DNA of 64,000 nt from Nymphaea colorata (GCF_008831285.2 NC_045147.1:15974854-16038853), one strand, 5' to 3'. Counted from the stretch's first letter, positions 25,701 to 38,429 are shown. Program-made: numbers and translations. Notes: a model not told the origin generated them from the letters alone.

Positions 25701-28539
25701 TATCTGCCTCAAATCTTAGGTTATATTCGTGGAACGGTATTTTAAGTGTCCAACATCTAGTGGTGGATACATAAAATAATAACATGCTATTAGTATCGCC
25801 AAACAGCCCTTTATTACCTAGTTGATGTTTTAAGGTTATGTTTCCTAAAACTAATCATATGAAAGTGATCCCATGCTTAATACTTCCAAAATTACTATGA
25901 GAACTTCGAATCAATGTAACGGTTAGAAAAATAAACAGTGCACATTTAGCTCATAAAATGTCTACACAACAAAAGAATATGATTTTTATGTTGATCACTG
26001 TAGTTTTGAACATAAGCATCACATTTGACATTGTTGGCTTTACAAAATAAGTCTGAAATGTAAATGTCTACTATAATGGCTTTGAAATAAAAAGTGCAAC
26101 GCAGAGGACCATCGATCTAAAGAAGAATCGATGGTGAGAGGGAGGGAGAGAAAAGGTCTCTCTGGTTTGGGAGAAAGAGAAAGGATCAAACGCCTGAAAA
26201 ACTTTACACGTAACCGCACTTTGGGTTGTGATCAACATCACTTAAATTTATAACGATTAAAGACGATATATGAATGTCATGTAGCTGAGCGATTGGTGAC
26301 AAGACAAGGATAAGATGTGTGATCTTCGTCCAATCATTTATTTGGATAAATGCATACGTATAGACGTTTTTTAACATAATGACAGCTTCGTGGTTTTCCA
26401 TATCGGCTTCTCCCCAATATCTTGATACAGTTCGAGGAAACTCCTCCTTCAGTTTACGGAATCTCTGCCTCTCTTGTGACAGAAAAAGAGAGAGAAAAAA
26501 ATAATATATTGCTTTTAGGTTGTTTTAGAGAGAGACACTTGAATACTTTTTTTTTTAAAGAAAATTACAAAAGTTGGCTCTACAAGTGTGCAAATAATTA
26601 TAAAAATCACCCTCGAACTTTGAAATAACATTAAATAGCGACCAATTTTCCCAATTAATTTCAAACAGCGTTATTAAGGGAAAACATACAAAATGGATGA
26701 ATTAGTTACAACATTTCCTTTCTAAATCAAAATTAGCTCTAGAAAAAAAGAAAAGAAAAAAAAAACATTGAAGAAGTAGTTTTCTAGTTCATTCATGTAC
26801 AATTTTTTTTTTCTTTTCTGGTGACACAGATGCTTGAGAAATAGTTGAAAAAAATGAGTGGCTAGTTGATGTTTTCCATTTTTTTTTTCTTGTCCGGAAA
26901 CTTAGGCTTCATTATACCTGGCTTACCTATATATATGCCTCGTTTACATGCTTAGCGCTTTTGGTCTTGTCATCTTTATTATTATTGTACTATCTGTACA
27001 TATCTCGCATTTACCTCCCATTAATTAACTCTAGTGGAGATTCCGTTGCGAACTCTGCAGCTACGATTTGGCGACCTTTTTAAGATAGTCAAGAAAGTCG
27101 TTCCTGAATTCTTTCTCAATGGTGCTTCATCCAAAGTCAAACTTAAATTCACACTCCAAATCTTCATTTTAATTATTCATGTAGAAAAGGGGAGAGTCTG
27201 ACCTTATTTTCCTAAATCGAGTAAATCAAGGGCAATCAAGAGCCGGCGAGGAATTTTCTGCTGAAATATTTTTTTTGAAAGAATTTATTTTCACTAACTT
27301 AAGAGAAGATGAATCATGTTAGCGGGAATTAAACTGGTAATACGTTATTAACGTGTTACAAACCTGACCAGCAACGCTATATCCCTTGAGAAACTTGCCT
27401 CAAATCCGATACTAGTGTAAGCTCTTTTAATTTATCTAATTAACTTACGGAAACATTTGAGTAGCTAAAGAAAAACAAATAAACTAAGATCCCATTATGA
27501 GAAAGGAAGACTTTTCCTCAATCTGAAAGTACTTTTCCTGCTACAATCTGAATAATGAGAAATACATTTTTTTGTGAAAGGCAATCACTCAAAGTTCTAC
27601 TCCAAGTATATAGTTAATTCAGTTTTTTCGTCACCTAAAAGAAAAAAAAAAGAGGAGAACTTTGGCACATGTGCATTATATCGAGTAGGTCCGGCCTTCA
27701 AAGATCAATGGCTCAGACATCCCAAATATTTACGACTTAGAAAGTTTGGTGCTGTTAATATACTCGAAAAGGAGAAAGAAACAGAGCATTGGAAGATGGT
27801 TTCCTGCAAAACAATGTCCTGCTTGATCTTGGTTGGAAAAGACCGCCCACGGTTTGGCCGAGGTGGGTGCTGAACTACTCTCAATATACAACAACTTCTA
27901 CTTTATGTGCATTGAAAAGTTTGGGTTTCGGCCTTCTAATCAAGTGGACGATCTCTATGGTTGACAGTGGCGGAGCCACCACACTCACCTCTACCAAACA
28001 ATTCATCTCTACAAATCTATAAACCTCCAACATAAATTATGGATCCAACCAAATCGGGAGAGAATCAAATAAATTAGATCTTTTTGAGAGTGACTTCGTA
28101 CCCTTTTGTCTTGACCCTCATATTCCCCAACCAAGGAACATGATTACCCACTAATAAGAGGCTTGACCCAACTCCATGTTCAGCAAATTGGATTTCATCT
28201 GGTTTCAATGTTAAATCATATAGAATCTTGTGGATGTATTGCTCAATGAAGTTTAGTGATATTTACTTGTAGGGTTTCACTGCCACTGAATTGATATACA
28301 TAGTCTGGCTTGATCTCCTAGTAAAATCTAAAGCTGCCAATTTTGGTTTCTGGAGACCAAGTTGAGTTTACAGTTAATAAAATCTAGCTTAGTTCTTTCT
28401 CGTGAAGGACCTTAGAGGCAATTTGGCGCCAATAACAAATTGTTACTGACTAGTGAAACTGCTTGAAAAATTGGGTTAGGTTCACAGAACCTCTTTTACC
28501 GACATTTTCCGGCTGTTGATAAAAAACCAATTTTTTGTA
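22748..28539. other. Intergenic DNA downstream of CYP735A
   Basis: Starts with the probable 3' UTR of the P450 gene, then AT-rich non-coding DNA. Open frames here are short and carry no recognisable domain. A SINE-like patch near 24905-25000 and a two-copy tandem repeat at 25181-25310 are the only structure I noted. Confidence 0.45.
25181..25310. repeat. Two-copy degenerate tandem repeat, ~72 bp period
   Basis: TTGGATTGGATATAACTATT at 25181 recurs as TTGGATTGGATATGACTATT at 25253. Both are followed by similar text ending in CATTGGATATTGCATAACCAA / CATAGGACATTGCCTAGCCAA. Confidence 0.6.
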
Positions 28540-29793
28540 GTACCTGTTATCAAGCCGCAAATCCTGCTTGGACTTGGTGAATAGCCATCCGTTCAATTTA
28601 GCCTATTTGGGTAATGTAATCCAACAACTTAGAGAAAATCCTGATCAGATGGCAGTCTTGCTTCATAAGCACTACAGCACTGTAGCCAGCCATTCTAGAG
28701 AACAAAGGCCAACCGGTATGTCAATAAACATGGGTATGATCACATATACTGGAGCCAGATTTCCGACAAATTCAATGTAACTTATGAGGGCAACTACTTG
28801 CTTTTTTACCAACAATTTTTCAATATTGAATTGAAACTAATACTAATAAGAAAATATCAGAATTATTCAGAAAGATTGTCATACATGTTAATATGGCTGG
28901 GTATGAGGGGCTAATTTAGTGGACCCTGGCTTGATTCATGATGGCTAGTTTAGATCAGCATTAGAAAAAGGTTGTGATCAAGTAGGTACAGTCATCAATC
29001 TTTCTAATAATCTTGGACAAAACACTATTCCCAATCCATTCTTATTTGTTAGATATTTTAATTTACACACTGAAAGAAGAAGCCTGTTGTAGCTCTGCAT
29101 CCAAGGATGGAATGTCTCTTTGATACTAACCATAACATCAGCAAAGAGACTTGCTTGAGCTAGTCTAGCAAATTCTAACTCGCTCAGTAACTGAATTAAT
29201 TCACATAAAAGGACCAATGAATCATGATATATCCGATCACAACTTTCTAATGATCTTAGATGTGGGAGAATTTTTAAGCCACTTCCAGACATGGGGATAT
29301 TATTGTTAGAGCAATAAGCTTGTTGAAACTCTTACATCCAACATGGTAAATCTGAACAATTAGATCAGGAGACTGGGTTCAGGTAGGGCCACCGGCTTCT
29401 CTATTGAATGGGTCCAGTCGAAGTTCTATGGGCTAGGCTCGATCTTAGACCTGTGTACTTAGCACAGCTCTTTGCTTCTCCCCCAAGAGCAGAATACACG
29501 GTTACCCTTTTTTACAACTTCTTGGGGAGGACTAATCATATTTTGCATAATTTTTAGGAGAGATATAAAGGTTTTTTCACAAAGGACACCAATGAGTTCA
29601 TGTTTTTTTTTTTGGGAGTTAGAATCATCGTAAGAAATATAAACTCATATCCTCGTTTAATTTAACCATTTCAAGTTGGCCCTGAGGTTAAACTTGTTCG
29701 TTGATCAAATCTATTTTCTTCTAGTAGAATAACATACATAGATGCCATCTAATAACAGATAGACCAACGAAGTGAAAATCATGTAAATGCTAA
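28540..29793 (+). repeat. Left arm of a ~1.25 kb inverted repeat
   Basis: This segment matches the reverse complement of about 33537-34790 nearly end to end with scattered substitutions and small indels. For example, 28561-28600 pairs with ~34745-34790, and 29701-29793 pairs with ~33537-33630. The arms enclose ~3.7 kb. On the minus strand the arm contains an open frame (28978-29292) whose amino-acid sequence is largely preserved in the other arm. The family is not recognised. Confidence 0.75.
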
Positions 29794-31977
29794 ATTTAAA
29801 AGCTGATTTTACTAAGCATGGCTAAATTCACCAAAAGACGGATGTCTTCACCTTTTGTTTAATTGAAGGCAAGAGTTTTGCCTTTTGCAAATCGTCTGCC
29901 CAAAAATATAAGACCCTACATTTTCTTGAACCAAGCAAACATGACAAATCTTTTACTTATTTAGATGCTTACTATTACTATTATTTTAATTTTAAGAAAG
30001 AACCAACAGAAATTCTCTCAGGAAATATTAAAATAAAAACTTTCTCATATTTTCCTTACGCAAAGTAAATAGGTTGATTAGCGATCATTCTCTGTTTTGA
30101 ATCCTCAAGGCATCAATTCTCTATACTGCAAAAGGAAGCCATCAATGTGCAAGCTAAACCGCAGCAGGTACAACACCCCAAAACATTAAAAACAAACCAT
30201 ACATCCCACTCGGATAAAATTTCGGGTGGAGGCTTTGATCTTTAGTCGGGCGGTGGATCTCTTCTACTGACCCAAAAATATGCTTGAGACAAGAGACATA
30301 GTTGCTTACTTAGGGTCGTAAAACCCTATAGATAATACCGTCATGCTTAGGGCATATTAATGCTTTTGCTTGCCCAAAGGGTTGATGCCTACAAAGCTAG
30401 AAAATGCGACTAAAACATGAAAACTACTGCAGCCTACTGTCCATGTCCATGTGAGACATGACGGAAGGGCACGTCTTTTATAACTAAAAATGCAAAATTA
30501 AGCTAACAACATTGTACTTTTGAACGAATATCGTTGAACTTGGCATGGATGTTTGGTTAGTCCAGATTTCAAATTCATGGGTCTGATGTGGATGTAAATT
30601 GACATGCTCCTATGATATAGCAAAAGATTTATAGTAAAGTTCTAATTTATGAAACTGAAAATCTTAAGTCACGACGACAATCCATATTTTACCTTGTTAC
30701 ATTAAAAAGAATATCAGATTTAAAATTGAAAAGGAGGGAAGATATTTGATCTTTGGTAGCCAAATTTTAGGAATTTTATATTAAAAGCAATTTAAACACA
30801 CTTCTGGTTTTTAGTAGCGGTGGAGTCATTTGTGACACCATAAACATTTAGTTTTTATATAAGTTTGCGAAAATTTTTGAAGGACTTATAAAAATGGTTA
30901 TTAAGTAACTGGTTGTTATATTAAAACCACAATTAGAACAAGGCCCACCCAAATGTACTTTATTTGAATATTAAAATTCCATTGATTTTCAAATTTTTAG
31001 ATATACATGCTAATTTAAGGAGTATGCTTTAATTGGAAATTTGTACATCGACCAATTTTTTTTGTTTTAGAAATTTAAGTGGTAATTTAAAATATTTTCC
31101 TATAGATTGTGATCAATTTTTTTCTGCACATATGTTAGGCAGAGCGCTGTGTAATTGTAGCGTCAGAATTGTCTAGATTTGTAAAATGATTTTAATTATT
31201 AGAGGATTTGCCATCTGCATTCATTTTTTTCCATTGAATTGTATCTTTGAGATGTGTAGCGGTGAAGTAGTCATCTCTCCTCTTGCTTTTTGTACCCGTC
31301 ATGTTCTTCTGGAGAGACACTTTTTGTTTTCTTTGGACTTGAATTATGGAAGTTAGTGGCTTTGGGATTCAGAAGGTTTCTTGCAAAAGATGGATTAGAA
31401 ATAGTGTGCTGCACTCTTTTAACATTCCATACCCTTTTCGTACAAAATGTAGACATGAATCTCGGTCATCAAAACAATAGAAATCTACCTAAAGAGGCTT
31501 TGCGATGTAGAAATAAGATCTCAAGAGTCAATAACATCTTTTTAAGCTTATAAAACTCACTTTTGTGTTGATTTCCATAGTGTAAAACATAATGATTAAT
31601 AAAATTTGAGTTAAAATAATAAATGGTTTTTATGTATATATGCTTTGTTAATTTTTTTTTACCTTTCATATTGATACAAACCTAGACCCATTTGTACAGG
31701 ATTTGACTCAATTAGTTTTTGGTTCAAGTTACCAAACAAGAACACCATTCATCTAAATCCAAAATAGTGATAGTAAAGGTGAGATTGAAAGCACATACGC
31801 AGACAAATTATGGCTGTGTGCATACATGTGTGTGTGTGAGAGAGAGAGAAACATAGAACTAAATTTAATGTATTATTGTGCCCAATGTATTACATGATGA
31901 TACATAGCATCATAAGTAGGATTTGGTTAATGGGCACCAACATAGTTGAAAGTGGGAAACAACGACTGGTGGTTTGC
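29794..31977. other. Spacer inside the inverted repeat, no gene called
   Basis: AT-rich non-coding DNA. A SINE-like patch around 30085-30135 resembles the one near 24960-25010. No coding region is supported before the terpene synthase exon. Confidence 0.45.
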
Positions 31978-32244
31978 TTAGGCAGTCTGAATGAGCTTAG
32001 CAATGAGAGAGTAGACACGGTCTATGGACTCATGCTCCAAGACACCAACCCCATTTTCATAGTTGTACATGCACTGGGAGACCCTCGCAATGTTGAGAGC
32101 CACGTTTATGAAGGAACGAGCGAAGGCGGTATGTTGCTGCTGATGCTGAACTGAGAGCATCTCCCTGTTCAGCCTCCTCCATGCATCCCTTAGCAAGTTC
32201 CTTATGTGTTGTCGTGCTTGCTCCTCCGCTACCCTTGCCTTATT
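31978..32244 (-). pseudogene. Orphan terminal exon of a terpene synthase
   Basis: The minus strand codes for 88 residues from a splice acceptor (AG at 32246-32245) to a TAA stop. They run NKARVAEEQARQHIRNLLRD, then AWRRLNREML, FINVALNIARVSQCMYNYE and a C-terminus ESIDRVYSLIAKLIQTA. This matches the last exon of angiosperm terpene synthases (helices after the NSE/DTE metal site; the ARVxQxxYxY..DG-like block is typical). The catalytic DDxxD and NSE motifs are coded in earlier exons, and none is visible upstream within the spacer. It is therefore a gene fragment unless a very long intron reaches across the repeats. Directly upstream are tandem repeats that begin next to the acceptor. Confidence 0.75.
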
Positions 32245-32249
32245 CTGCT

Positions 32250-33215
32250 AACGATAAGGTTGAAAGACAATCGTTTTAGAGAAATTAAAGGAAAGAATCC
32301 TAGCAAGATCAATCAAAATTAATGATAAAGAAAAAAAAATTCGACAGAAATCAGATTTAGTTTCTCATGTTCACCGTTGTCAAGATTATAGTGTTAACGA
32401 TAAGGTTGAAAGACAACCATTCTAAAGAAATTCAAGGAAAGAATCTTAGCAAGATCAATCAAAATTAATGATAAAGAAAAAAATAAAATCTTTCCACAAT
32501 AATCAGATTTAGTTTCCCATGTTTATCATTGTCAAGATTATAAAAACTTCAACTATTTAAACTCATTCTATGCATTGAGTAACCAAGGCTCATGGTGGCC
32601 TTTCATGGTGAAAAACTATTCACGTTTAATGAAAATAATATTTTCATATCTGGTTTTTATTTGTTTTGTTTCTTCTTTATTTTTTAACTTGGCATCAGAG
32701 CATGATGCTTGACGAAGAAGAATGAAGCCCATAGGTGGCCTGCAGACCACCAAATACTTCGTTGTCTTCTTCATCAAAGCGAAGACTCGATCCTGTAAAG
32801 AAAATCTTGAGAAATCAAATTTGGGTTTTCTGAAAAGCATGATACCTTCACAAAACACTTCATGAAGTAAATTTGGGCTCGCCGAATCACTGTCAAAGAG
32901 ATAGCATGATCACCTTTTACAAAGTTTTGCAACAAACTTGGACTTTTAGATCTATTGCCCAGATTGAAGGAAGATGTTAACAATAAGGTTGAAAGGCAAC
33001 CATTCTAGAGATATTCAAGGAAAGAATCCCGGCAAGATTAATCAAAATTAATGATAAAAAAAAAGAAAATCTTTTCACAAAAATCATATTTAACTTCCTA
33101 TGTTTATCGTTGCTAATATTATAGAAACTTCAACTATTTAAGCTTGTTATATGCATTGTGTAACCAAGGCTCATGGTGGCTTTTCGTAGTGAAAAATCAT
33201 GCATATTTAATGAAA
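32250..33215. repeat. Three imperfect tandem/dispersed repeat copies
   Basis: A unit that begins with ACGATAAGGTTGAAAGACAA and continues through AGCAAGATCAATCAAAATTA and CAGATTTAGTTTCCCATGTT occurs at about 32250-32396, 32397-32635 and 32975-33215. The second and third copies also share a downstream part with AACCAAGGCTCATGGTGGC. The copies are roughly 85-90% alike by eye. Confidence 0.75.
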
Positions 33216-33536
33216 AGACATTAAACCTACATGTACAACCCACCATTTGATGAACAAAAGAGATCACAAGTTTCTGCATCTGCCAAAAGGGAGAATTTTT
33301 GAAATAAACATTAAAGGAAGAAGATAAACACTTAAAACCAACAAAGCAGTGGCGGAGCCACACGGTGGCTAGTATGGGAAATTGCCCATCCCAACCTTAG
33401 AAAGTTTACTTATTTTGATGTTTTTCATATATTGGCACCAAAACTTTGATGCAAGGGGCATAAAGTACTTGGGTGATAAGACAACTTATATTTAAAGGGA
33501 CATGAGATTTGAATTTATGGTCAAAGTCATGTGGGC

Positions 33537-34790
33537 ATTTACACGATTTTCACAGTTTTGTTGGTCTATCTGTTATTAGGTGACATCTATGTATGTTATT
33601 CTACTAGAAGAAAATAGATTTGATCAACGAACAAGTTTAACCTCAGGGCCAACTTGAAATGGTTAAATTAAACAATGATATGAGTTTATATTTCTTAAGA
33701 TGATTCTAACTCCCAAAAAAAAATCATGAACTCATTGGCGTCATTTGTGAAAAAACCTTTATATCTCTCCTAAAAATTATGCAAAATATGATTAGTCCTC
33801 CCCCAAGAAGTTGTAAAAAAAAAAGGCAGTCGTGTATTCTGCTCTTGGGGGAGAAGCAAAGGGCTGGAATGGTGCTAAGTACACAGGTCTGAGCTCGAGC
33901 CTAGCCCATAGAACTTCGACTGGACCCATTCAACATAGAAGTCGGCGGCCCTACCTGAACCCAGTATCCTGATCTAATTATTCAGATTTACCATGTTGGA
34001 TATTAGAGATTCAACAAGCTTATTGCTCTAATGATAATATCCCCATGGGAGTGGCTTAAAAATTCTCCCACATCGAAGATCTTCAGAAAGTTTTGTGATC
34101 GGATATATCATGATTCATTGGTACCTTTATGTGAATTAATTCAGTTACTGAGCGAGTTAGAATTTGCTAGACTAGCTCACGCAAGTCTCTTTGCTGATGT
34201 TATGGTTAGCATCAAAGAGACATTCCATCCTTGGATGCAGAGCTGCAACAGGCTTCTTCTTTCAGTGTGTAAATTAGAATATCTAACGCATAAGAATGGA
34301 TTGGAAACAGTGTTTTGTCCAAGAATATTAGAAAGATTGATGACTGTACGTACTTGATCACAACCTTTTTCTAATGCTGATCTAAACTAGCCATCATGAA
34401 TCAAACCAGGGTCCAATAAATTAGCCCCACTCATACCCAGCCATATTAAGATGTATGACAATCTTTTTGAATAATTCTGATATTTTCTTGTTAGTATCAG
34501 TTTCAATTCAATATTGAAAAATTGTTGGTAAAAAGCAAGTAGTTTCCCTCATAAGTTACGTTGAATTTGTCAGAAAGCTGGCTCCAGTATATGTGATCAT
34601 ACCCATGTTTATTGACATACCAGTTGGACGTTGTTCTCCAGAATGGCTGGCTACAATGTTGTAGGTTTATGAAGGAAGACTGCCATCTGATCAGAATTCT
34701 TCTCTAAGTTGTTAGATTACATGACCCAAATAGGGTAAGTTGAACGGATGGCTATTTACCGAGTCCAAGCAAGATTTGCGGCTTGATGAC
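33537..34790 (-). repeat. Right arm of the ~1.25 kb inverted repeat
   Basis: Reverse-complement partner of 28540-29793. It carries an open frame at 34031-34357 on the plus strand that matches the minus-strand frame of the other arm over ~85 codons (shared CELIQLLSELEFARLA and FADVMVSIKETFHPWMQS). At its right edge it runs straight into the truncated COX11 copy at 34792, so the two duplications share a junction. Confidence 0.75.
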
Positions 34791-34791
34791 T

Positions 34792-36632
34792 GGCTTATGT
34801 GGTTGACCTCAAGTTTGAATTTTGTTTTATTATTTGATCAATCCCAAAGTTCTGCAGTATCATGAATTTGGAATAAAACATCTCATTTATGTCCATTGTG
34901 GAAGACTTAGTTATGGTTTCAATTGCCATACAACAGTTGTCATTTTAAATGTAAACTCTTGGGTGAAAACCATTTCAACAAAAAACAAGAAAGGCATTTG
35001 CCAATATAACTTGAAATAAACACAATGAACAGCCTTTTATTAACCAGACCCCTCCCTAACTGTGCTACTCCTGGATTTCATTTATAGCACTCTCTTTGTC
35101 CTTTTGTATTGTCATGCATCGCTTTGAATACAGAACCCTTCAAACCATGCGTGAATGTATGATATTGTTATTTTCTGCTACATAATTTGCTAGCTACACT
35201 TGGAATTCAGGTTCCTTACAAGCTTTATCTCTTTCAAGCTTTTTGGTGTTGCCTTCATGCGTCTGTGTATTACAGTACTAGGTTGGATGTGATCTTACAT
35301 TGGACTTACAGACATGTTGTTCCGACAAATCCAGCAAACTAGCAACTCAGAAAACAAATCAGGATTTACCAATTGCTTCAATAATATATGCAGGAAAAAC
35401 ATTACACTTTTCACAGGAAACCCCAAGACCAAGCGCCCCACGCAAGGAAATATTACAAGAAAAAGTTTCTTTCGTTTGAAATTTCTTCCATAACAAGCAA
35501 AGAAAGAAAGGTAAAGATGAAAGTAAGGAACGTCCAAAGGAGAAAAGAGCAGTTCATTTAGTTGTATCTCTTATATTAGCTTGTATGAAACAAGTAAACG
35601 ACCTCTTCAGGTTAAGTCATTGGTCATAGAAAAGTTTGTCACCAGCCCACGTCCCAGACAACCTTTGAATAGGTTAGTTCCTTACTTTGTCTTTCAGGAT
35701 AATCCAGCAAACATTTTTAAGTCTCAGCAGCACACCATAGCCTCAGTTGAGTAAGCACATGGCTCTCACCTACCATCCAGCAAACATCTTTATGTCATCC
35801 TTGAGCATCCCATATAACCGAAAATCATGTCGAACATGTTTGCCAGTTTTCAACTCTAGCTTATCTATTGCAGGCCAACCCCCACCCCCACCACCCACCC
35901 CACTTCCTTTCGTCTAGGACCTTGGTCACATCCATGTTGGGTGTAGGCTTTTGACTTGAACAAAAAAAAACACAAAATACACTTCTGACTTGAACAAAAA
36001 AAACACGAAATACACTTCTGACTTGAACAAAAAAAAACACAAAATACACTTCCCTTACAAGATCAATTTGAACATTTAATGTTTTTGCCTGACAGAAACG
36101 AATTGCTTTAACTGACTTATTTAACAGGAACCGTTTCTACTCTGTGGCACAATGAACAGTCAGAACATTCTTACGAAAGTGCAAAAATCTCAAACAGAAA
36201 CCAAAATGGAGCATGTCAACGAATAGCCAATTTACCTTGAAGCAGTAGTTCCCTCCTGTGCATGCCACGCAATTTCTCCTCAACAGTCTGCAGAGACTTA
36301 GACCTTGTCACAATGTATAAGAAAGACTCAGAAATATATGGTGACCACTGACCAACCATTATTTTCTACAGCAATGTGTTCCACCATACTCAAACTAAGC
36401 AAGGAAACCAGCCATACTGAACAGCAACCATTAATATAATGATGCAAACTTGTTAAATTTTCATCCTAAATTACTCTATTTGTACAAAATTTACTGACTT
36501 TTGTACTTCCACATTCGCAAACAATGGAGACAAAACTCATACGAACCAGTAATGAACCAAGACACTAGTTTTCCGAATCACACATCTATATCGTGTAGGA
36601 AAAACGGGATTTCGGGAAAATTCATGGTTACC
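34792..36632 (-). pseudogene. Truncated inverted copy of COX11 (intron 2, exon 3, intron 3 and 3' flank)
   Basis: In reverse complement this segment follows the intact COX11 gene. 36632-35205 corresponds to ~51150-52575 and 35205-34792 corresponds to ~54387-54800. The part of COX11 from 52575 to 54387, with exons 4-7 and the stop, is missing, and the break lies in a shared GCTT. Exon 3 is recognisable near 36236-36290 but has lost one A in the GAGAAAATTGC stretch, which shifts the frame. No exon 2 or exon 1 of COX11 is present, so it cannot code for the chaperone. Confidence 0.85.
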
Positions 36633-36955
36633 TCTGCCCGGATGTTGCTCAGATATTCCTTAAGCTGCCCAATAGAAGAGAGCAAGTCCATTAATGAAGT
36701 GAAGATGTCGGCCGTCAAATAGGAGACCCTGGAACTGTGGCTCATGCATCTCAGATATCCACTTCATTAATGGACTTGCTCTTTTCTATTGGGCAGCTTA
36801 AGGAATATCTGAGCAACATCCGGGCAGAGGTAACCATGAATTTTCTAGAAATCCCTTTTTTCCTACACGATATAATAGATGTGTGATTCGGAAAACTAGT
36901 GTCTTGGTTCATTACTGGTTCGTATGAGTTTTGTCTCCGCTGTTTGCGAGGAACA
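36505..36955. repeat. Palindrome with ~200 bp arms
   Basis: The left arm (about 36505-36703) and right arm (about 36761-36955) are near-perfect reverse complements around a ~57 bp centre. The arms hold an exon-like stretch (peptide DLLSSIGQLKEYLSNIRAE) followed by GTAACC and sequence shared with COX11 intron 2. Long palindromes of this kind can form hairpins and are prone to rearrangement. Confidence 0.8.
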
Positions 36956-38424
36956 AACTTGAGGGAAGTAATGAAAGGAGTGGAAAGAGAGGTAAGATAA
37001 GCAGCCATTAGAACCAGCAATGCTTTTAATGCCTCTCTGGTGACTTAGCTCACGAATGGTTTGCTAGTTTATATAGACGAGTGTACATTGCATGTTTATA
37101 ATGGTTGAAATATTTTAATAAGGTTCAATTTCTTAAACTATAGCGTTTGCGTAAGCTAATATGATGGTTTTTTCTTTTTAAACTATGACACTTGCCTATT
37201 ATTTTCTTTGCATAAAAATAAATTCTTTCTTCACGTTTTGGAACAAAGAAGGCGGTTTTCGAAAGCCCTTTTGCTACCTTCACGCGCCACTCTCTCGATG
37301 TGGGAGGTTTTCGCGGAATGCCCGAGATCTCCTACTTTATTATGCTGGTATCACTCAAGGGCCGGGCACATGCTCGGTTTCCCAGAACTTTCAAAGAAGA
37401 AAGATGGAATGGCTGGTATGTCGACTGAATCGGTTTTCAGATTTCTATCGGATCGGGTGCCTTGCTTGATGGCTTTTTTTTTGTAGCGTAGAAATTGACA
37501 CCACTAAAAATAGAAATAAGAACCGGGCTGCCTACAAGCCCTCGTCCTATCCATTGTGCCAACCCTCATGAGAATACTTCACCATTACTACTAAACGAGC
37601 AACTTAATAAAGAAAGCATACATATCTTAGACAAAGATCTAGATGCAGTCACATGACTATGCAGGAAAAGGGGCATTATGTAATGCACTCTGTCTAGAAC
37701 TTGAGGATCACTTAGTGCATGTCCTCACTTTTTTCATTCACCATCTTAAGAAAGGGTCTTTCTTCATTAAGACCTTTTCTTTCCAGGTTGTCCGTGTTTG
37801 TTTTGGCAACCTGACTGATTGCCTTTGACACGAATAAAACGAGAGTGAGTTGCATGCACCAGGGTGGTGATGCACGTAAAAGATAAGCACTACAAAAAAG
37901 AAAGGGGGATTTCAGGTATTTTGGAGATTTTTTAAAAGAAATGCGACTATTTTTCACTTTTTTTTGTCATCACAAGAGTGCTCTTCTTTTTACTGACCAG
38001 GGGCATTTTGGTCATTTTGTTCTTACACAAAAATTTTTTATGTTAGCTTCAAGATAAAATGGAAAACAAATTTTAGCTTTTCCAATTTGTGTGTAATTAA
38101 AAGAAGGATGCCAACCTCGCACCTTAGAAAGAAGATGAGAAAAGAAATAAAAACACAACAATTTACGTGGTTGGGAAAGATCTAGGTCTTCCTACATCTA
38201 CAGCTGCAATGAGTCTCCATTATTTCAAATAAGAGCAGTCACAAGTGATTGTTGGCCCTCTAATAAAACAAGAGTTTAGTGCAACACAGCAAACACATTG
38301 AAAAGTTACAATACAAGATTTTAATGCAACGCAGCAAACACATTGACAAATTACAATAATGTTCCTGCCCAACAATTTTTTTGCATAAAACAGGTGAATC
38401 CTATTGAAATTGCATATAGGCTCC
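36956..38424. other. Non-coding DNA left of the retrotransposon
   Basis: Mostly AT-rich. A GC-richer island at ~37240-37480 differs in texture from its flanks; two overlapping frames run through it but neither is recognised. Poly-T runs and a short direct repeat (CAACACAGCAAACACATTGA / CAACGCAGCAAACACATTGA) at 38281-38345 are visible. Confidence 0.4.
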
Positions 38425-38429
38425 ACACT
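38425..38429. repeat. Target site duplication ACACT (left)
   Basis: ACACT directly precedes the TG of the left LTR and recurs directly after the CA of the right LTR at 47977-47981. This is the five-base duplication expected of LTR-retrotransposon integrase. Confidence 0.9.

Noticed and set aside
32250-33215. CRISPR-like array
   Set aside because: Repeats are ~150-240 bases, imperfect, without regular unique spacers, in a plant nuclear genome.
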